DNA of 32,032 bases, taken from contig CANFWR010000014.1 in NCBI GenBank assembly GCA_947450865.1, positions 1 to 32,032 of the forward strand. Direction: 5' to 3'. The translations under genes and the position numbers were made by a program. This DNA comes from Cytophagaceae bacterium (GTDB taxonomy: Bacteria > Bacteroidota > Bacteroidia > Cytophagales > Spirosomataceae). The notes beneath the pieces are model-generated. The model saw nothing but the letters and a program-made list of their open reading frames with translations. It ran no database searches and had not been told where the DNA came from. Positions 23,768 to 32,032 of the stretch are shown here, piece after piece. The stretch's first letter is position 1. Each line of letters starts with the position of its first letter.

Positions 23768-24654
23768 TTTTTCGGGTAAATAACGCCTTTAGCCGCTAAA
23801 AGCGTATTTTTCATCAAGGAAACGATGGTCATGGGACCTACTCCTTTAGGCACAGGGGTGATGTAGGAACATTTAGGAGCTACGTCATCGAAATCCACAT
23901 CGCCTTTTAAAGCAAAGCCTGATTTCTTAGTCGCATCTTCTACACGCGTTAAACCTACGTCAATAACAACGGCACCTGGTTTGATGTGAGAAGCCTTAAT
24001 AAACTCTGGTATACCCAATGCCGCAATAACGATATCCCCTTGAGAACAAATTTCTGCTAAATTAGTCGTTCTAGAATGGGTTAAAGTAACAGTACAGTTA
24101 CCAACTGGGTGATTGCGCTGCATTAAAATGGACATCGGTAAACCTACAATTTGAGAACGACCGACTACCACGCAGTGCTTTCCAGCTGTTTCAATCTTGT
24201 AATAAGCCAATAAATCCAAAACCCCTTGCGGAGTGGCAGAGATGTATGCCGGCAATCCTTTGGCCATACGACCTATATTGATGGGGTGGAAACCATCTAC
24301 GTCCTTAGATGGATGAATCGTTTCCATCACTTTATCAGGATTAATGTGCTTTGGAAGTGGTAATTGAACGATTAAGCCATCCATATCCGGATTGTCATTC
24401 ACTTTTTGTACTTCCGCTAACAAATCAGCTTCAGAGATCGAAGGGTCAAATCGCAAGAGGGTAGACGCAAAGCCTAACTCCTCACACGATTTTACTTTAT
24501 TCGCTACATAAGTCTCAGATGCACCATTATTTCCTACCAGGATTGCCACTAAATGAGGCGCTTTTTGGCCCGCAGCGACCATTTGTTTTACTTCTTCACC
24601 GATCGCGACTTTCATCGTTTCGGCCACCATCTTTCCATCGATAATCTGACTCAT
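23764..24654 (-). CDS. folD: Bifunctional methylenetetrahydrofolate dehydrogenase/cyclohydrolase
   Basis: Interconverts 5,10-methylene-, methenyl- and 10-formyl-tetrahydrofolate with NADP+. I start at the ATG at 24654 (MSQIIDGK), giving 296 residues, close to the usual 280-300; an in-frame upstream start at 24696 would lie inside topA. Visible are the active-site YVANKVK with Y49 and K53, [12 protein letters not shown] (about 92-103), KDVDGF, and the dinucleotide segment [13 protein letters not shown]. It is the second gene after topA with a four-base gap, so co-transcribed. Its stop codon shares CTAG with the convergent methyltransferase, with no terminator between them. Confidence 0.97.
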   Translation of the reverse strand: MSQIIDGKMVAETMKVAIGEEVKQMVAAGQKAPHLVAILVGNNGASETYVANKVKSCEELGFASTLLRFDPSISEADLLAEVQKVNDNPDMDGLIVQLPLPKHINPDKVMETIHPSKDVDGFHPINIGRMAKGLPAYISATPQGVLDLLAYYKIETAGKHCVVVGRSQIVGLPMSILMQRNHPVGNCTVTLTHSRTTNLAEICSQGDIVIAALGIPEFIKASHIKPGAVVIDVGLTRVEDATKKSGFALKGDVDFDDVAPKCSYITPVPKGVGPMTIVSLMKNTLLAAKGVIYPKN

Positions 24655-24658
24655 ATGT

Positions 24659-27148
24659 TTATTTTTTTCGTGCTTTCTTAGGTGCTGGAGCTGCATCGCC
24701 TAAGGCTAAGCATTCCTCTAATGTTAAATCGGCTGGTTCCGTTCCTTTAGGGATTTTCACGTTACGTTTTCCGATTTGGATATACGGACCGTACATTCCG
24801 TTCACTACCTTAACAGACTCATTCTCTGCAAATTCCTTAATGAATTTATTCGCTTCAACTTTACGCTTCGCCTCGATTAATTCGATGGCGCGCGCTTGAT
24901 CAATCGTGGCTAAATTATCCGTTTTCGCTAAGGAATAATATTTACCATTGTGCTTAACATAGGGACCAAAACGCCCTTTACCAGTCTCTATCAAGGAATC
25001 TTCAAAGTATCCTAAGCCTCCCGCTTCTGCATCTTTCAAGGCTTGTGCAATGACGGCAATCGCTTGATCCATTTCAATCGTAAACGGATCGTGCGTATCT
25101 GGCAAGCTGGTAAATTTGCCATCATATTTAATGTATGGACCTAATTTCCCTGCACCAATAATCACCGGCATATCGTTGTGAATACCCACTTCGCGAGGCA
25201 ATTTAGGGCGTTCTAATAATAATAAAGCCTCTTCAAAAGTTAACGTACTCACCGCTTGCGTCTTGGTTAAATTCGCAAAAACCGGTTTTTCTTCTTCTGA
25301 GGATTCTCCTAATTGAACAAAAGGACCAAACTTTCCTAAACGAACAGAAACGAGTCGTCCCGTCTTCGGATCTACGCCTAATTCACGTCCACCACCCACA
25401 GAACTGCGGTTAATAGACTTAGAATCTTCAATCGTTTGGTGGAAAGACTTGTAGAAGTTTTTCATCAAGACTGTCCACTCTAATTTACCCTTGGCGATGT
25501 TATCAAATTCATCCTCCATCTCCGCGGTAAACGTATAATCGACTACATTTTCGAAGTTTTCGACTAAGAAATCTGTCACCATTGTACCAATATGCGTTGG
25601 GAATAATTTTGACTTTTCCGTACCCACTGTTTCTGTTGCTTTCGTTCCCGAAATCTCGTTATTCGAAAGTACCCAGGTTTGGAATTCACGTTCTCTACCT
25701 GGACGATCTTCTTTCACCACATAGGCACGCTTAATAATGGTAGAAATGGTAGGAGCATAAGTCGAAGGACGACCGATGCCTTTTTCTTCCAAAGCCTTCA
25801 CTAAACTTGCCTCCGTATAACGCGGTGCAGCGCGAGTGAAACGCTCTTGGGCCTTCATTTCATCTAATGTCAACACTTGACCTACATTCAAAGGAGGCAA
25901 CATATCTTTGTTCTCATCCTCGTCTTCGTCATCTTTGCCTTCTAAATAGGCCTTCAAGAAACCTTCAAAGGCAATCACTTCACCTTGTGCTGATAACAAC
26001 TCAGGCGTCGTTGAAATATCAATTAAAGCAGTTGTGCGCTCAATTAAGGCATCCGCCATTTGAGACGCGATCGCACGCTTCCAAATTAACTCATATAAAC
26101 GCTTCTCACGTGCATCACCCGTAATGCTGTGGTTTGCAAAATCTGTCGGACGAATGGCTTCGTGAGCCTCTTGCGCACTTTCTGATTTAGTTTTAAACTG
26201 ACGGCTGTGGTGGAATTTCGCCCCATAAGCAGATTCAATTTCCGCTTTCGCCTTATCTCTCGCTTCTTGCGATAACATCGTAGAATCGGTACGCATGTAC
26301 GTAATGCGACCTGATTCGTAGAGTTTTTGAGCGACAGACATAGTAGTCGCTACCGCAAAACCTAATTTACGAGAAGCCTCTTGTTGTAAGGTAGACGTTG
26401 TAAATGGAGGTGCAGGTGATTTTTTCGCCGGCTTCGTTTCTAAGCTTTTAATGCTGAACGCAGCGCCTACACATTTTTTCAAGAAGTCTAATGCATCATT
26501 TTCTTTGGCAAATGCCTTCGACAATTCCGCTTTCAATACCTTCTTACCTGGAAGATCAAAATGAGCCACCACTTTAAAGGTAGCCACCGCCTCGTGATTT
26601 TCAATTTCACGCTCACGCTCTACAATCAAACGAACCGCCACGGATTGCACACGGCCGGCAGATAATCCTTTTTGTACTTTAGACCAAAGCACCGGAGACA
26701 ATTCAAACCCAATCAAACGATCCATAATCCGGCGTGCCTGCTGCGCATTCACTAAATCCATATCAATGGTACGTGGCTGCGTGATGGCTTGCAAGATGGC
26801 TGGCTTGGTAATTTCACGGAAAACAATACGTTTCGCGTTATCCTTCAGTCCCAATGCTTCTTTTAAATGCCACGAAATCGCTTCTCCCTCGCGGTCATCA
26901 TCCGTTGCTAACCAAACTTCCTCCGATGATTTTGCAAGACTTTTTAACTCAGAAATGACCTTAGTCTTATCCGCAGATACCACATAGGTAGGAGCAAAGT
27001 CGTTCTCCACATCAATAGCTTTGTCTCCTTTTAAAGGCAAATCGCGAACGTGACCAAAAGAAGACTTCACCACGAAATCCTTTCCCAAATATCCTTCTAT
27101 GGTCTTCGCTTTCGCAGGAGACTCAACGATGACTAAATTTTTTGCCAT
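24659..27148 (-). CDS. topA: DNA topoisomerase I (type IA)
   Basis: Relaxes negatively supercoiled DNA by a transient single-strand break. The 829-residue protein has an N-terminal TOPRIM domain with E9 ([10 protein letters not shown]) and the acidic triad in DDDREGEA (D83, D84, D85, E87), the decatenation-loop region, and catalytic Y284 in RITYMRTDS. The C-terminal third (about 590-815) carries repeats with [34 protein letters not shown] and [10 protein letters not shown], and ends in a basic tail (KKARKK). There are no Cys4 zinc fingers, unlike E. coli TopA. A promoter is visible upstream, and folD follows four bases after the stop. Confidence 0.98.
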   Translation of the reverse strand: MAKNLVIVESPAKAKTIEGYLGKDFVVKSSFGHVRDLPLKGDKAIDVENDFAPTYVVSADKTKVISELKSLAKSSEEVWLATDDDREGEAISWHLKEALGLKDNAKRIVFREITKPAILQAITQPRTIDMDLVNAQQARRIMDRLIGFELSPVLWSKVQKGLSAGRVQSVAVRLIVEREREIENHEAVATFKVVAHFDLPGKKVLKAELSKAFAKENDALDFLKKCVGAAFSIKSLETKPAKKSPAPPFTTSTLQQEASRKLGFAVATTMSVAQKLYESGRITYMRTDSTMLSQEARDKAKAEIESAYGAKFHHSRQFKTKSESAQEAHEAIRPTDFANHSITGDAREKRLYELIWKRAIASQMADALIERTTALIDISTTPELLSAQGEVIAFEGFLKAYLEGKDDEDEDENKDMLPPLNVGQVLTLDEMKAQERFTRAAPRYTEASLVKALEEKGIGRPSTYAPTISTIIKRAYVVKEDRPGREREFQTWVLSNNEISGTKATETVGTEKSKLFPTHIGTMVTDFLVENFENVVDYTFTAEMEDEFDNIAKGKLEWTVLMKNFYKSFHQTIEDSKSINRSSVGGGRELGVDPKTGRLVSVRLGKFGPFVQLGESSEEEKPVFANLTKTQAVSTLTFEEALLLLERPKLPREVGIHNDMPVIIGAGKLGPYIKYDGKFTSLPDTHDPFTIEMDQAIAVIAQALKDAEAGGLGYFEDSLIETGKGRFGPYVKHNGKYYSLAKTDNLATIDQARAIELIEAKRKVEANKFIKEFAENESVKVVNGMYGPYIQIGKRNVKIPKGTEPADLTLEECLALGDAAPAPKKARKK

Positions 27149-27184
27149 TATGCTGGTTAAAAAATGAAATTCTTAAAATGACCT

Positions 27185-27212
27185 CAAATATAAGGGCTCT
27201 AAATTTAACAAA
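27185..27212 (-). promoter_or_regulatory. Promoter of topA-folD
   Basis: Minus strand TTTG (27209-27212), a 16-base spacer, then TATATTTG (27185-27192), followed by about 36 bases to the ATG at 27148. This is one of the two most complete promoters in the window, with the same spacing as the pgmB promoter. Confidence 0.6.
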
Positions 27213-27244
27213 GAGGCAAAATTCGCCGAAAAGCTAAAAAAAAA

Positions 27245-29542
27245 TTATTCTGGGATATTTCCGATGCGAATTCGTGAATTGATATTCACCCGAAATCCGA
27301 TGTAACTAAATTGACCGTTAATAAAGTTCGCAATCGCCTCTAATCGAAATACTTTAAATACACCATCAAGCCCATAACCTACTTCATTATAGAGCAAATT
27401 TTGATTCTGGACATAATTCGCATTGGCGATCAAGACTTCCTTTACGTAGAGTTTTTTCATGCCTAAAAGAGGCTTTAACCAAAGGTTAGAAAATTGAAAA
27501 AAGCTCAGCGCTTCTACATAGCTTCCAGCGGTAGAATTAGCATAATGATTCACATTCAATCGCTGGTTAGCACCTGAGGTAAAGTTTTGGTAATATCCCA
27601 CTAAACGCTCTGAAGCTAACATTTCACCCGCCTGAACTAGGTTTAACGTTCCATTATAATGCTTAAAGTCGATAAAGTAGGATGGCTTATTACCTATAAA
27701 TGTACCGGCATTAATCAACAAGCCCATTTTAATCCAAGGATTCACTTCAATATTATGTAGATAGGACAATTCCACTTGATTAAAATCAGTCGAAGACCCA
27801 CCCACGTCTTTCCACCCTGCCCGGTATTTCGCTAACAACAGGGGAGAAGATCCCCAATCTGTCAGCCGCGTATTCGCTCGGTAACTTTGGGTTAAGAAAG
27901 GTCGAAAACCTACTTGTAGCTGAGTAATAAAGGATTTATGTGTCGCAAAACCCTCCTGAGTATACTCTGAATTCGTCGGATTGTTTGGCTTAAAATCACG
28001 ATTCAAGAAATTAATCCAATAATAATCCGTCGTATTATCCATCTGAGATCGCTCGGAATATTCAATCAAGGATTTCAAAAAGAATTGAGCAGAAAAGCGT
28101 TTGGTAAAGTTCAAGGAAGTAAACTTCGACCGATAAATTTTCATTTGGTTATTCTTCAAAAGTAAAGTCGACAGGGAATTCATCTCTGGAGAAATCGTAT
28201 TTTCTGGATTGTATTGCGCCACAAAATCTCCATTCGTAAGTAATAAATCGAACGAATCAGCCCGATAACGCAACTTTACGAGTCCAGAATTTCGATTAAT
28301 GCCAAAAGCTCTACGCCCCAAAACCTCCGCTTCTAACATGTGGTATCGGGACCAGCGTTTTCGAAAAACAAGACCTGTATTAGCCACAAATCCTTCCACC
28401 GTATTAAAATTGGAATCAAAAACGGGGGATTTATAATAGATCTCAAAAGGATAAAAATCACGCTTGAATTCCCCAAAATAAAAGGACTTACTCAAAATCA
28501 ACTGGGAAGGATTGAATGGAGTTACCTTAAAACTATCAATAACCACTTCACGGTTTTTCATTCCCGGTACCTCTTTGAAAAAGCTAGGGTCCAATCCCGT
28601 ATTTTTATCCGTTCCTTTATAATAGACCGAATCAATCATCACTAAATTAGACGTAGGTCTTTGCTTCCATTTGCGCAATAAAGAACCGTGCAAATTCGTC
28701 AAAAACTGATTCGCAAATGTCTCATCAAAAGCTACAGGAGAAATATTTAAAGTCTCTTGAGGATTTTTAGGTTCATCAAATAAACCAGGATCGAAACGCC
28801 ATTCTTCAGGTTGATCTAAGGTCTCTTGTTCCCAAACATACTCTCCATCACTACCCAATAAACCTGCTACTAATCTTATTTCACCTTTCTTAGGGATCCA
28901 CTTATCTTGAAAGAATTGATGTTGCAAATCAAACGAATAATCAATCGCATCCGCAAAGACAGAACCTTCAAAACGCACGATCCAACCCGCTTCGTCTAAG
29001 GTTAATGTTCCTTTAAATAATCGATCTCTACGTATTTTAGGCTCTAGTTGAAATTGTCTACATAGCTTTCCTTCTACCAACGTATCCCCTTTGAAATTAA
29101 AATAATAATAGGATTTAGCCTGGAAACTCAATGGAGACACGCAAGAGGTCCCCACATAATCTTGATACAAATCAGGCCAAAGAAACAAAGTAGGTTTCGT
29201 ATATTTCTTATGAAAAGTCTGAACAGATTCAATTCCATGAATTAATTGGTTCAAATGCCCCACTTTTACCTCAGAAATGGTCTGATTCCCATACCATTGA
29301 CCCATTTGAATTCCTTCTTTTGCCACTAATCTCTTGCGAGCAATTCCAATAACCTGATTAAATCGGGCCTTTTCTTGCACTTTCACACGCATCTTAAAGG
29401 AACCTATGGCTTGCCCATGCACATCCGCAGAACGTAATGCATTTTCTAAAACAGAAGCGGGCGGGAGGGATTGCGCTTGAATTTCATTTAGTGAAAAATG
29501 AAAAAAACATCCAATCAAAAGGAATATTTTCAAAAAGTTCAA
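27245..29542 (-). CDS. DUF5686 outer-membrane protein, TTG start
   Basis: A 765-residue exported protein of the DUF5686 family, common in Bacteroidota and of unknown function. Residues 1-23 form a signal peptide ending in 'IQA'. The N-terminal third contains the family segment YYYFNFKGDTLVEGKLCRQF and GTLTLDEAGWIVRFEGSVF. The rest alternates amphipathic strands as expected of a beta-barrel, ending in IGFRVNINSRIRIG. Many DUF5686 proteins begin with a CarboxypepD_reg-like domain; here it is absent. The start must be TTG at 29542 (or TTG nine bases later): an in-frame stop lies just upstream and no ATG precedes residue 50. It is monocistronic, ending 96 bases before the topA start. Confidence 0.85.
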   Translation of the reverse strand: MNFLKIFLLIGCFFHFSLNEIQAQSLPPASVLENALRSADVHGQAIGSFKMRVKVQEKARFNQVIGIARKRLVAKEGIQMGQWYGNQTISEVKVGHLNQLIHGIESVQTFHKKYTKPTLFLWPDLYQDYVGTSCVSPLSFQAKSYYYFNFKGDTLVEGKLCRQFQLEPKIRRDRLFKGTLTLDEAGWIVRFEGSVFADAIDYSFDLQHQFFQDKWIPKKGEIRLVAGLLGSDGEYVWEQETLDQPEEWRFDPGLFDEPKNPQETLNISPVAFDETFANQFLTNLHGSLLRKWKQRPTSNLVMIDSVYYKGTDKNTGLDPSFFKEVPGMKNREVVIDSFKVTPFNPSQLILSKSFYFGEFKRDFYPFEIYYKSPVFDSNFNTVEGFVANTGLVFRKRWSRYHMLEAEVLGRRAFGINRNSGLVKLRYRADSFDLLLTNGDFVAQYNPENTISPEMNSLSTLLLKNNQMKIYRSKFTSLNFTKRFSAQFFLKSLIEYSERSQMDNTTDYYWINFLNRDFKPNNPTNSEYTQEGFATHKSFITQLQVGFRPFLTQSYRANTRLTDWGSSPLLLAKYRAGWKDVGGSSTDFNQVELSYLHNIEVNPWIKMGLLINAGTFIGNKPSYFIDFKHYNGTLNLVQAGEMLASERLVGYYQNFTSGANQRLNVNHYANSTAGSYVEALSFFQFSNLWLKPLLGMKKLYVKEVLIANANYVQNQNLLYNEVGYGLDGVFKVFRLEAIANFINGQFSYIGFRVNINSRIRIGNIPE

Positions 29543-29676
29543 ACGGAGAGGGTATTAAAATGTTAAAATAGTCCTATTATAAATAGGTTAAATCAAGCAA
29601 TAAAACAAAGTTCTTAATAATTCCCTAACAAAGGAAATGTTATGATAAAATACTGGCAAAATTGAAGCTAATCTAT

Positions 29677-29684
29677 TAATTTTG
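29677..29684 (+). promoter_or_regulatory. -7 element of the aconitase promoter
   Basis: TAATTTTG matches TAnnTTTG, 39 bases before the ATG at 29724. The rest of the 181-base gap to the DUF5686 gene is AT-rich, and I see no structured RNA in it. Confidence 0.5.
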
Positions 29685-29687
29685 TGA

Positions 29688-29726
29688 ACATTTTTTACCA
29701 AACATTTTTACCACACTTTTACCATG
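29688..29726 (+). repeat. Three tandem imperfect repeats in the aconitase leader
   Basis: ACATTTTTTACCAA (29688-29701), ACATTTTTACCAC (29702-29714) and ACTTTTACCATG (29715-29726) follow each other without gaps. The last copy contains the start codon. They lie just downstream of the -7 element, so the whole leader consists of these repeats. Confidence 0.65.
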
Positions 29727-31988
29727 GCCTTTGACATTGAAATGATTAAAGCTGTTTACGATCGCATGCCGGCTCGCATTGCTGCTGCTCGTGCGTTAAC
29801 AGGTAAACCGCTTACGTTAACTGAAAAAATTCTTTATAGCCATTTATGGGAAGGTACAGCCTCTTCAGCTTACGCAAGAGGAGCTTCTTATGTAGATTTT
29901 GCACCAGACCGTGTGGCGATGCAAGATGCAACCGCTCAAATGGCCTTATTACAATTCATGCAAGCAGGACGTCCACAAGTGGCTGTTCCTTCTACCGTGC
30001 ATTGTGATCACTTAATTGAAGCAAAAGTTGCCTCTACTACGGATTTACAAGTAGCAGTGGATAAAAATAAAGAGGTTTATGATTTCTTATCGTCAGTTTC
30101 TGACAAATACGGTATCGGTTTCTGGAAACCAGGCGCAGGTATCATTCACCAAGTAGTTTTAGAAAACTATGCTTTCCCAGGCGGTATGATGATTGGTACT
30201 GACTCACACACGGTCAACGCGGGTGGTTTAGGTATGATTGCCATTGGTGTAGGTGGAGCAGATGCTTGCGATGTCATGGCAGGTTTAGCTTGGGAATTAA
30301 AATTCCCTAAACTAATTGGTGTTAAATTAACTGGTAAATTAAACGGTTGGACGTCTCCTAAAGACGTTATCCTGAAAGTAGCAGGTATCCTAACGGTAAA
30401 AGGGGGTACAGGTGCAGTCGTTGAGTATTTCGGCGAAGGTGCTACTTCTATGTCTTGTACAGGTAAGGGAACTATTTGTAACATGGGTGCTGAAATCGGA
30501 GCTACGACTTCTACTTTCGGTTACGATGCTTCGATGGCGCGTTACTTAGAGTCTACTGGTCGTGCAGATGTCGCTGCTTTAGCGAATGGGGTTAAAGAAC
30601 ACTTAACAGCTGATCCTGAAGTATATGCAAACCCTGAAAAATATTTTGATCAAGTAATTGAAATCGATTTAGATACCTTAGAGCCACATTTAAATGGTCC
30701 TTTCACTCCAGATTTAGCGACGCCTATTTCTAAGATGAAAGAAATGGCTGAGAAAAACGGCTGGCCTACAAAAGTGGAAGTGGGTTTAATTGGTTCTTGT
30801 ACTAACTCATCTTACGAAGATATCGCACGTGCAGCTTCTTTAGCGAAGCAAGTGGCAGCGAAAGGCTTGAAGACGAAAGCACAATTCACCATCACTCCAG
30901 GTTCAGAATTAGTACGCTACACGATCGAACGTGATGGTTTTATCTCTACTTTTGATTCCATCGGAGCGACCGTATTCTCGAATGCTTGTGGACCATGTAT
31001 TGGCCAATGGGCTCGTCCAGGTGCCGAAAAAGGAGAGAAGAACACGATTGTTCACTCTTTCAATAGAAACTTCGCAAAACGTGCGGATGGTAATCCAAAC
31101 ACGTTTGCTTTCGTTGCTTCACCAGAAATGGTTACAGCTTTAGCGATTGCGGGTGATTTAACTTTCAATCCTTTAACAGATACGTTAACGAACGATAAAG
31201 GCGAGCAAGTAAAACTAGATGCACCTACAGGCGATGAATTACCTAAATTAGGTTTCGCTGCAGAAGATGCAGGCTACCAAGCTCCTGCAGCCGATGGTTC
31301 AGGTGTTCAGGTGAAAGTTTCAGCTACCTCTGATCGTTTACAATTATTAGATCCATTCGCAGCATGGGAAGGATCTGATTTGAAAGGATTGAAATTGTTA
31401 ATTAAGGCCAAAGGTAAGTGTACAACGGATCACATCTCGATGGCGGGTCCTTGGTTGAAATACCGTGGTCACTTAGATAATATATCAAATAACATGTTAA
31501 TCGGAGCGGTGAACTTCTTCAATGAGAAGACAGACAACGTGAAGAACGCATTAACAGGTGAATATGGTCCAGTTCCAGCTACTCAGCGTGCTTACAAAGC
31601 AGCTGGTGTAGGAACTATTGTAGTAGGGGATACCAACTACGGTGAAGGATCATCTCGCGAGCACGCAGCGATGGAGCCACGTCACTTAGGTGTTCGTGCT
31701 GTTTTAGTGAAGTCATTCGCTCGTATCCACGAAACCAACTTAAAGAAGCAGGGTATGCTAGCCTTGACTTTTGCAAACGAGGCTGATTACGACAAAATCC
31801 AAGAAGATGATTCAATCAATATCGTTGGTTTAGGCAGCTTTGCTCCAGAAAAATCTTTGACGATTGAATTAGTTCACTCGAATGGTAGCACAGAAAGTTT
31901 TGCTGTGAACCACACGTATAATGAACAACAAATCGAATGGTTTAAAGCAGGTGGTGCCTTAAACATCATCCGTGCATCTGTAAAATAA
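29724..31988 (+). CDS. acn: Aconitate hydratase (mitochondrial-type aconitase)
   Basis: TCA-cycle enzyme that isomerises citrate to isocitrate with a [4Fe-4S] cluster. The 754 residues match the mitochondrial-type family rather than the about 890-residue AcnA/IRP type. Cluster cysteines are C359 in [14 protein letters not shown] and C422 and C425 in [11 protein letters not shown]. Other signatures are the substrate-binding PSTVHCDHL (89-97), GTDSHT (158-163), and the C-terminal swivelling domain with [15 protein letters not shown]. It has its own promoter and an unusual repeat-containing leader, and a hairpin follows the gene. It appears monocistronic. Confidence 0.98.
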   Translation: MAFDIEMIKAVYDRMPARIAAARALTGKPLTLTEKILYSHLWEGTASSAYARGASYVDFAPDRVAMQDATAQMALLQFMQAGRPQVAVPSTVHCDHLIEAKVASTTDLQVAVDKNKEVYDFLSSVSDKYGIGFWKPGAGIIHQVVLENYAFPGGMMIGTDSHTVNAGGLGMIAIGVGGADACDVMAGLAWELKFPKLIGVKLTGKLNGWTSPKDVILKVAGILTVKGGTGAVVEYFGEGATSMSCTGKGTICNMGAEIGATTSTFGYDASMARYLESTGRADVAALANGVKEHLTADPEVYANPEKYFDQVIEIDLDTLEPHLNGPFTPDLATPISKMKEMAEKNGWPTKVEVGLIGSCTNSSYEDIARAASLAKQVAAKGLKTKAQFTITPGSELVRYTIERDGFISTFDSIGATVFSNACGPCIGQWARPGAEKGEKNTIVHSFNRNFAKRADGNPNTFAFVASPEMVTALAIAGDLTFNPLTDTLTNDKGEQVKLDAPTGDELPKLGFAAEDAGYQAPAADGSGVQVKVSATSDRLQLLDPFAAWEGSDLKGLKLLIKAKGKCTTDHISMAGPWLKYRGHLDNISNNMLIGAVNFFNEKTDNVKNALTGEYGPVPATQRAYKAAGVGTIVVGDTNYGEGSSREHAAMEPRHLGVRAVLVKSFARIHETNLKKQGMLALTFANEADYDKIQEDDSINIVGLGSFAPEKSLTIELVHSNGSTESFAVNHTYNEQQIEWFKAGGALNIIRASVK

Positions 31989-31996
31989 TTTGAAAT

Positions 31997-32024
31997 AGGG
32001 GCAAAATTGCTTAATTTTGCCCCT
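31997..32024. terminator. Terminator of aconitase
   Basis: A 12-bp perfect stem AGGGGCAAAATT / AATTTTGCCCCT with a 4-base loop, eight bases after the aconitase stop. The following bases (TATTATAA) are AT-rich but not a solid T run, and the window ends there. Confidence 0.8.
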
Positions 32025-32032
32025 TATTATAA

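Noticed and set aside
24655-24696. Longer FolD starting inside topA
   Set aside because: The added residues come from the topA tail in another frame; FolD starts at MSQIIDGK.
28340-28645. 101-codon open frame opposite the DUF5686 gene
   Set aside because: It lies wholly antisense to a well-supported gene, has no family features and no promoter; similar antisense frames over dnaK, topA and acn were dismissed for the same reason.
1-32032. tRNA, rRNA, CRISPR array, transposase or integrase
   Set aside because: No cloverleaf-like sequence, regular repeat-spacer pattern or mobile-element protein was seen on either strand.

Overview
The window looks like chromosomal DNA from a member of the Bacteroidota, probably an environmental Cytophagales-type bacterium; the order is a guess. 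The support is: promoter -7 elements of the form TAnnTTTG upstream of at least eight start codons, no clear Shine-Dalgarno sequences, signal peptides ending in 'AQ', a DUF5686 outer-membrane protein, a DUF3050 protein, and core proteins (DnaK, ThrRS, MenB, aconitase) of the kind seen in that phylum. I see no tRNA, rRNA, CRISPR array, insertion sequence, integrase or phage gene. No gap between genes exceeds about 180 bases.

Layout. (1) 1-5978 is a maltose/alpha-glucan locus. A secreted GH13 amylase and an SLC45/GPH-like sugar symporter (cut by the window edge) read leftward. Beta-phosphoglucomutase and a GH65 maltose phosphorylase read rightward. Together they would hydrolyse glucan outside the cytoplasm, import maltose, split it with phosphate and make glucose-6-phosphate. 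A shared 16-bp box precedes both rightward genes. (2) 6083-9134: a eukaryote-like sphingolipid delta-4 desaturase homologue, divergent from dnaK. (3) 9204-12011: a tight leftward operon of a cysteine desulfurase, an XdhC-type Moco chaperone and a DUF3050 (haem-oxygenase-like fold) protein. (4) 12078-15373: the classic thrS-infC-rpmI-rplT translation operon, leftward, with a terminator. (5) 15433-19480: a leftward operon of menE, an unknown 252-aa protein, a class-3 aldehyde dehydrogenase and a TPR lipoprotein. (6) 19566-23767: a divergent rightward operon of DUF2452 (C1orf50 family), menB, an EVE-domain protein, a secreted Tyr/Gly-rich protein and a SAM methyltransferase starting at TTG. (7) 23764-27148: topA-folD, leftward, whose last stop codon overlaps that of the methyltransferase. 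(8) 27245-29542: a DUF5686 outer-membrane protein, also with a TTG start. (9) 29724-31988: aconitase with its own promoter, a leader of three tandem repeats and a terminator.

Most genes are housekeeping. The parts worth a second look are the cysteine desulfurase-XdhC-DUF3050 module with no xanthine dehydrogenase nearby, the DES1-like desaturase, the conserved orphan DUF2452 gene placed directly before menB, a precise 11-bp inverted repeat bracketing the menE promoter, a mirrored repeat stretching between the stop codons of two convergent genes, and several unusual leaders. I cannot point to one clearly new defence or mobile system.
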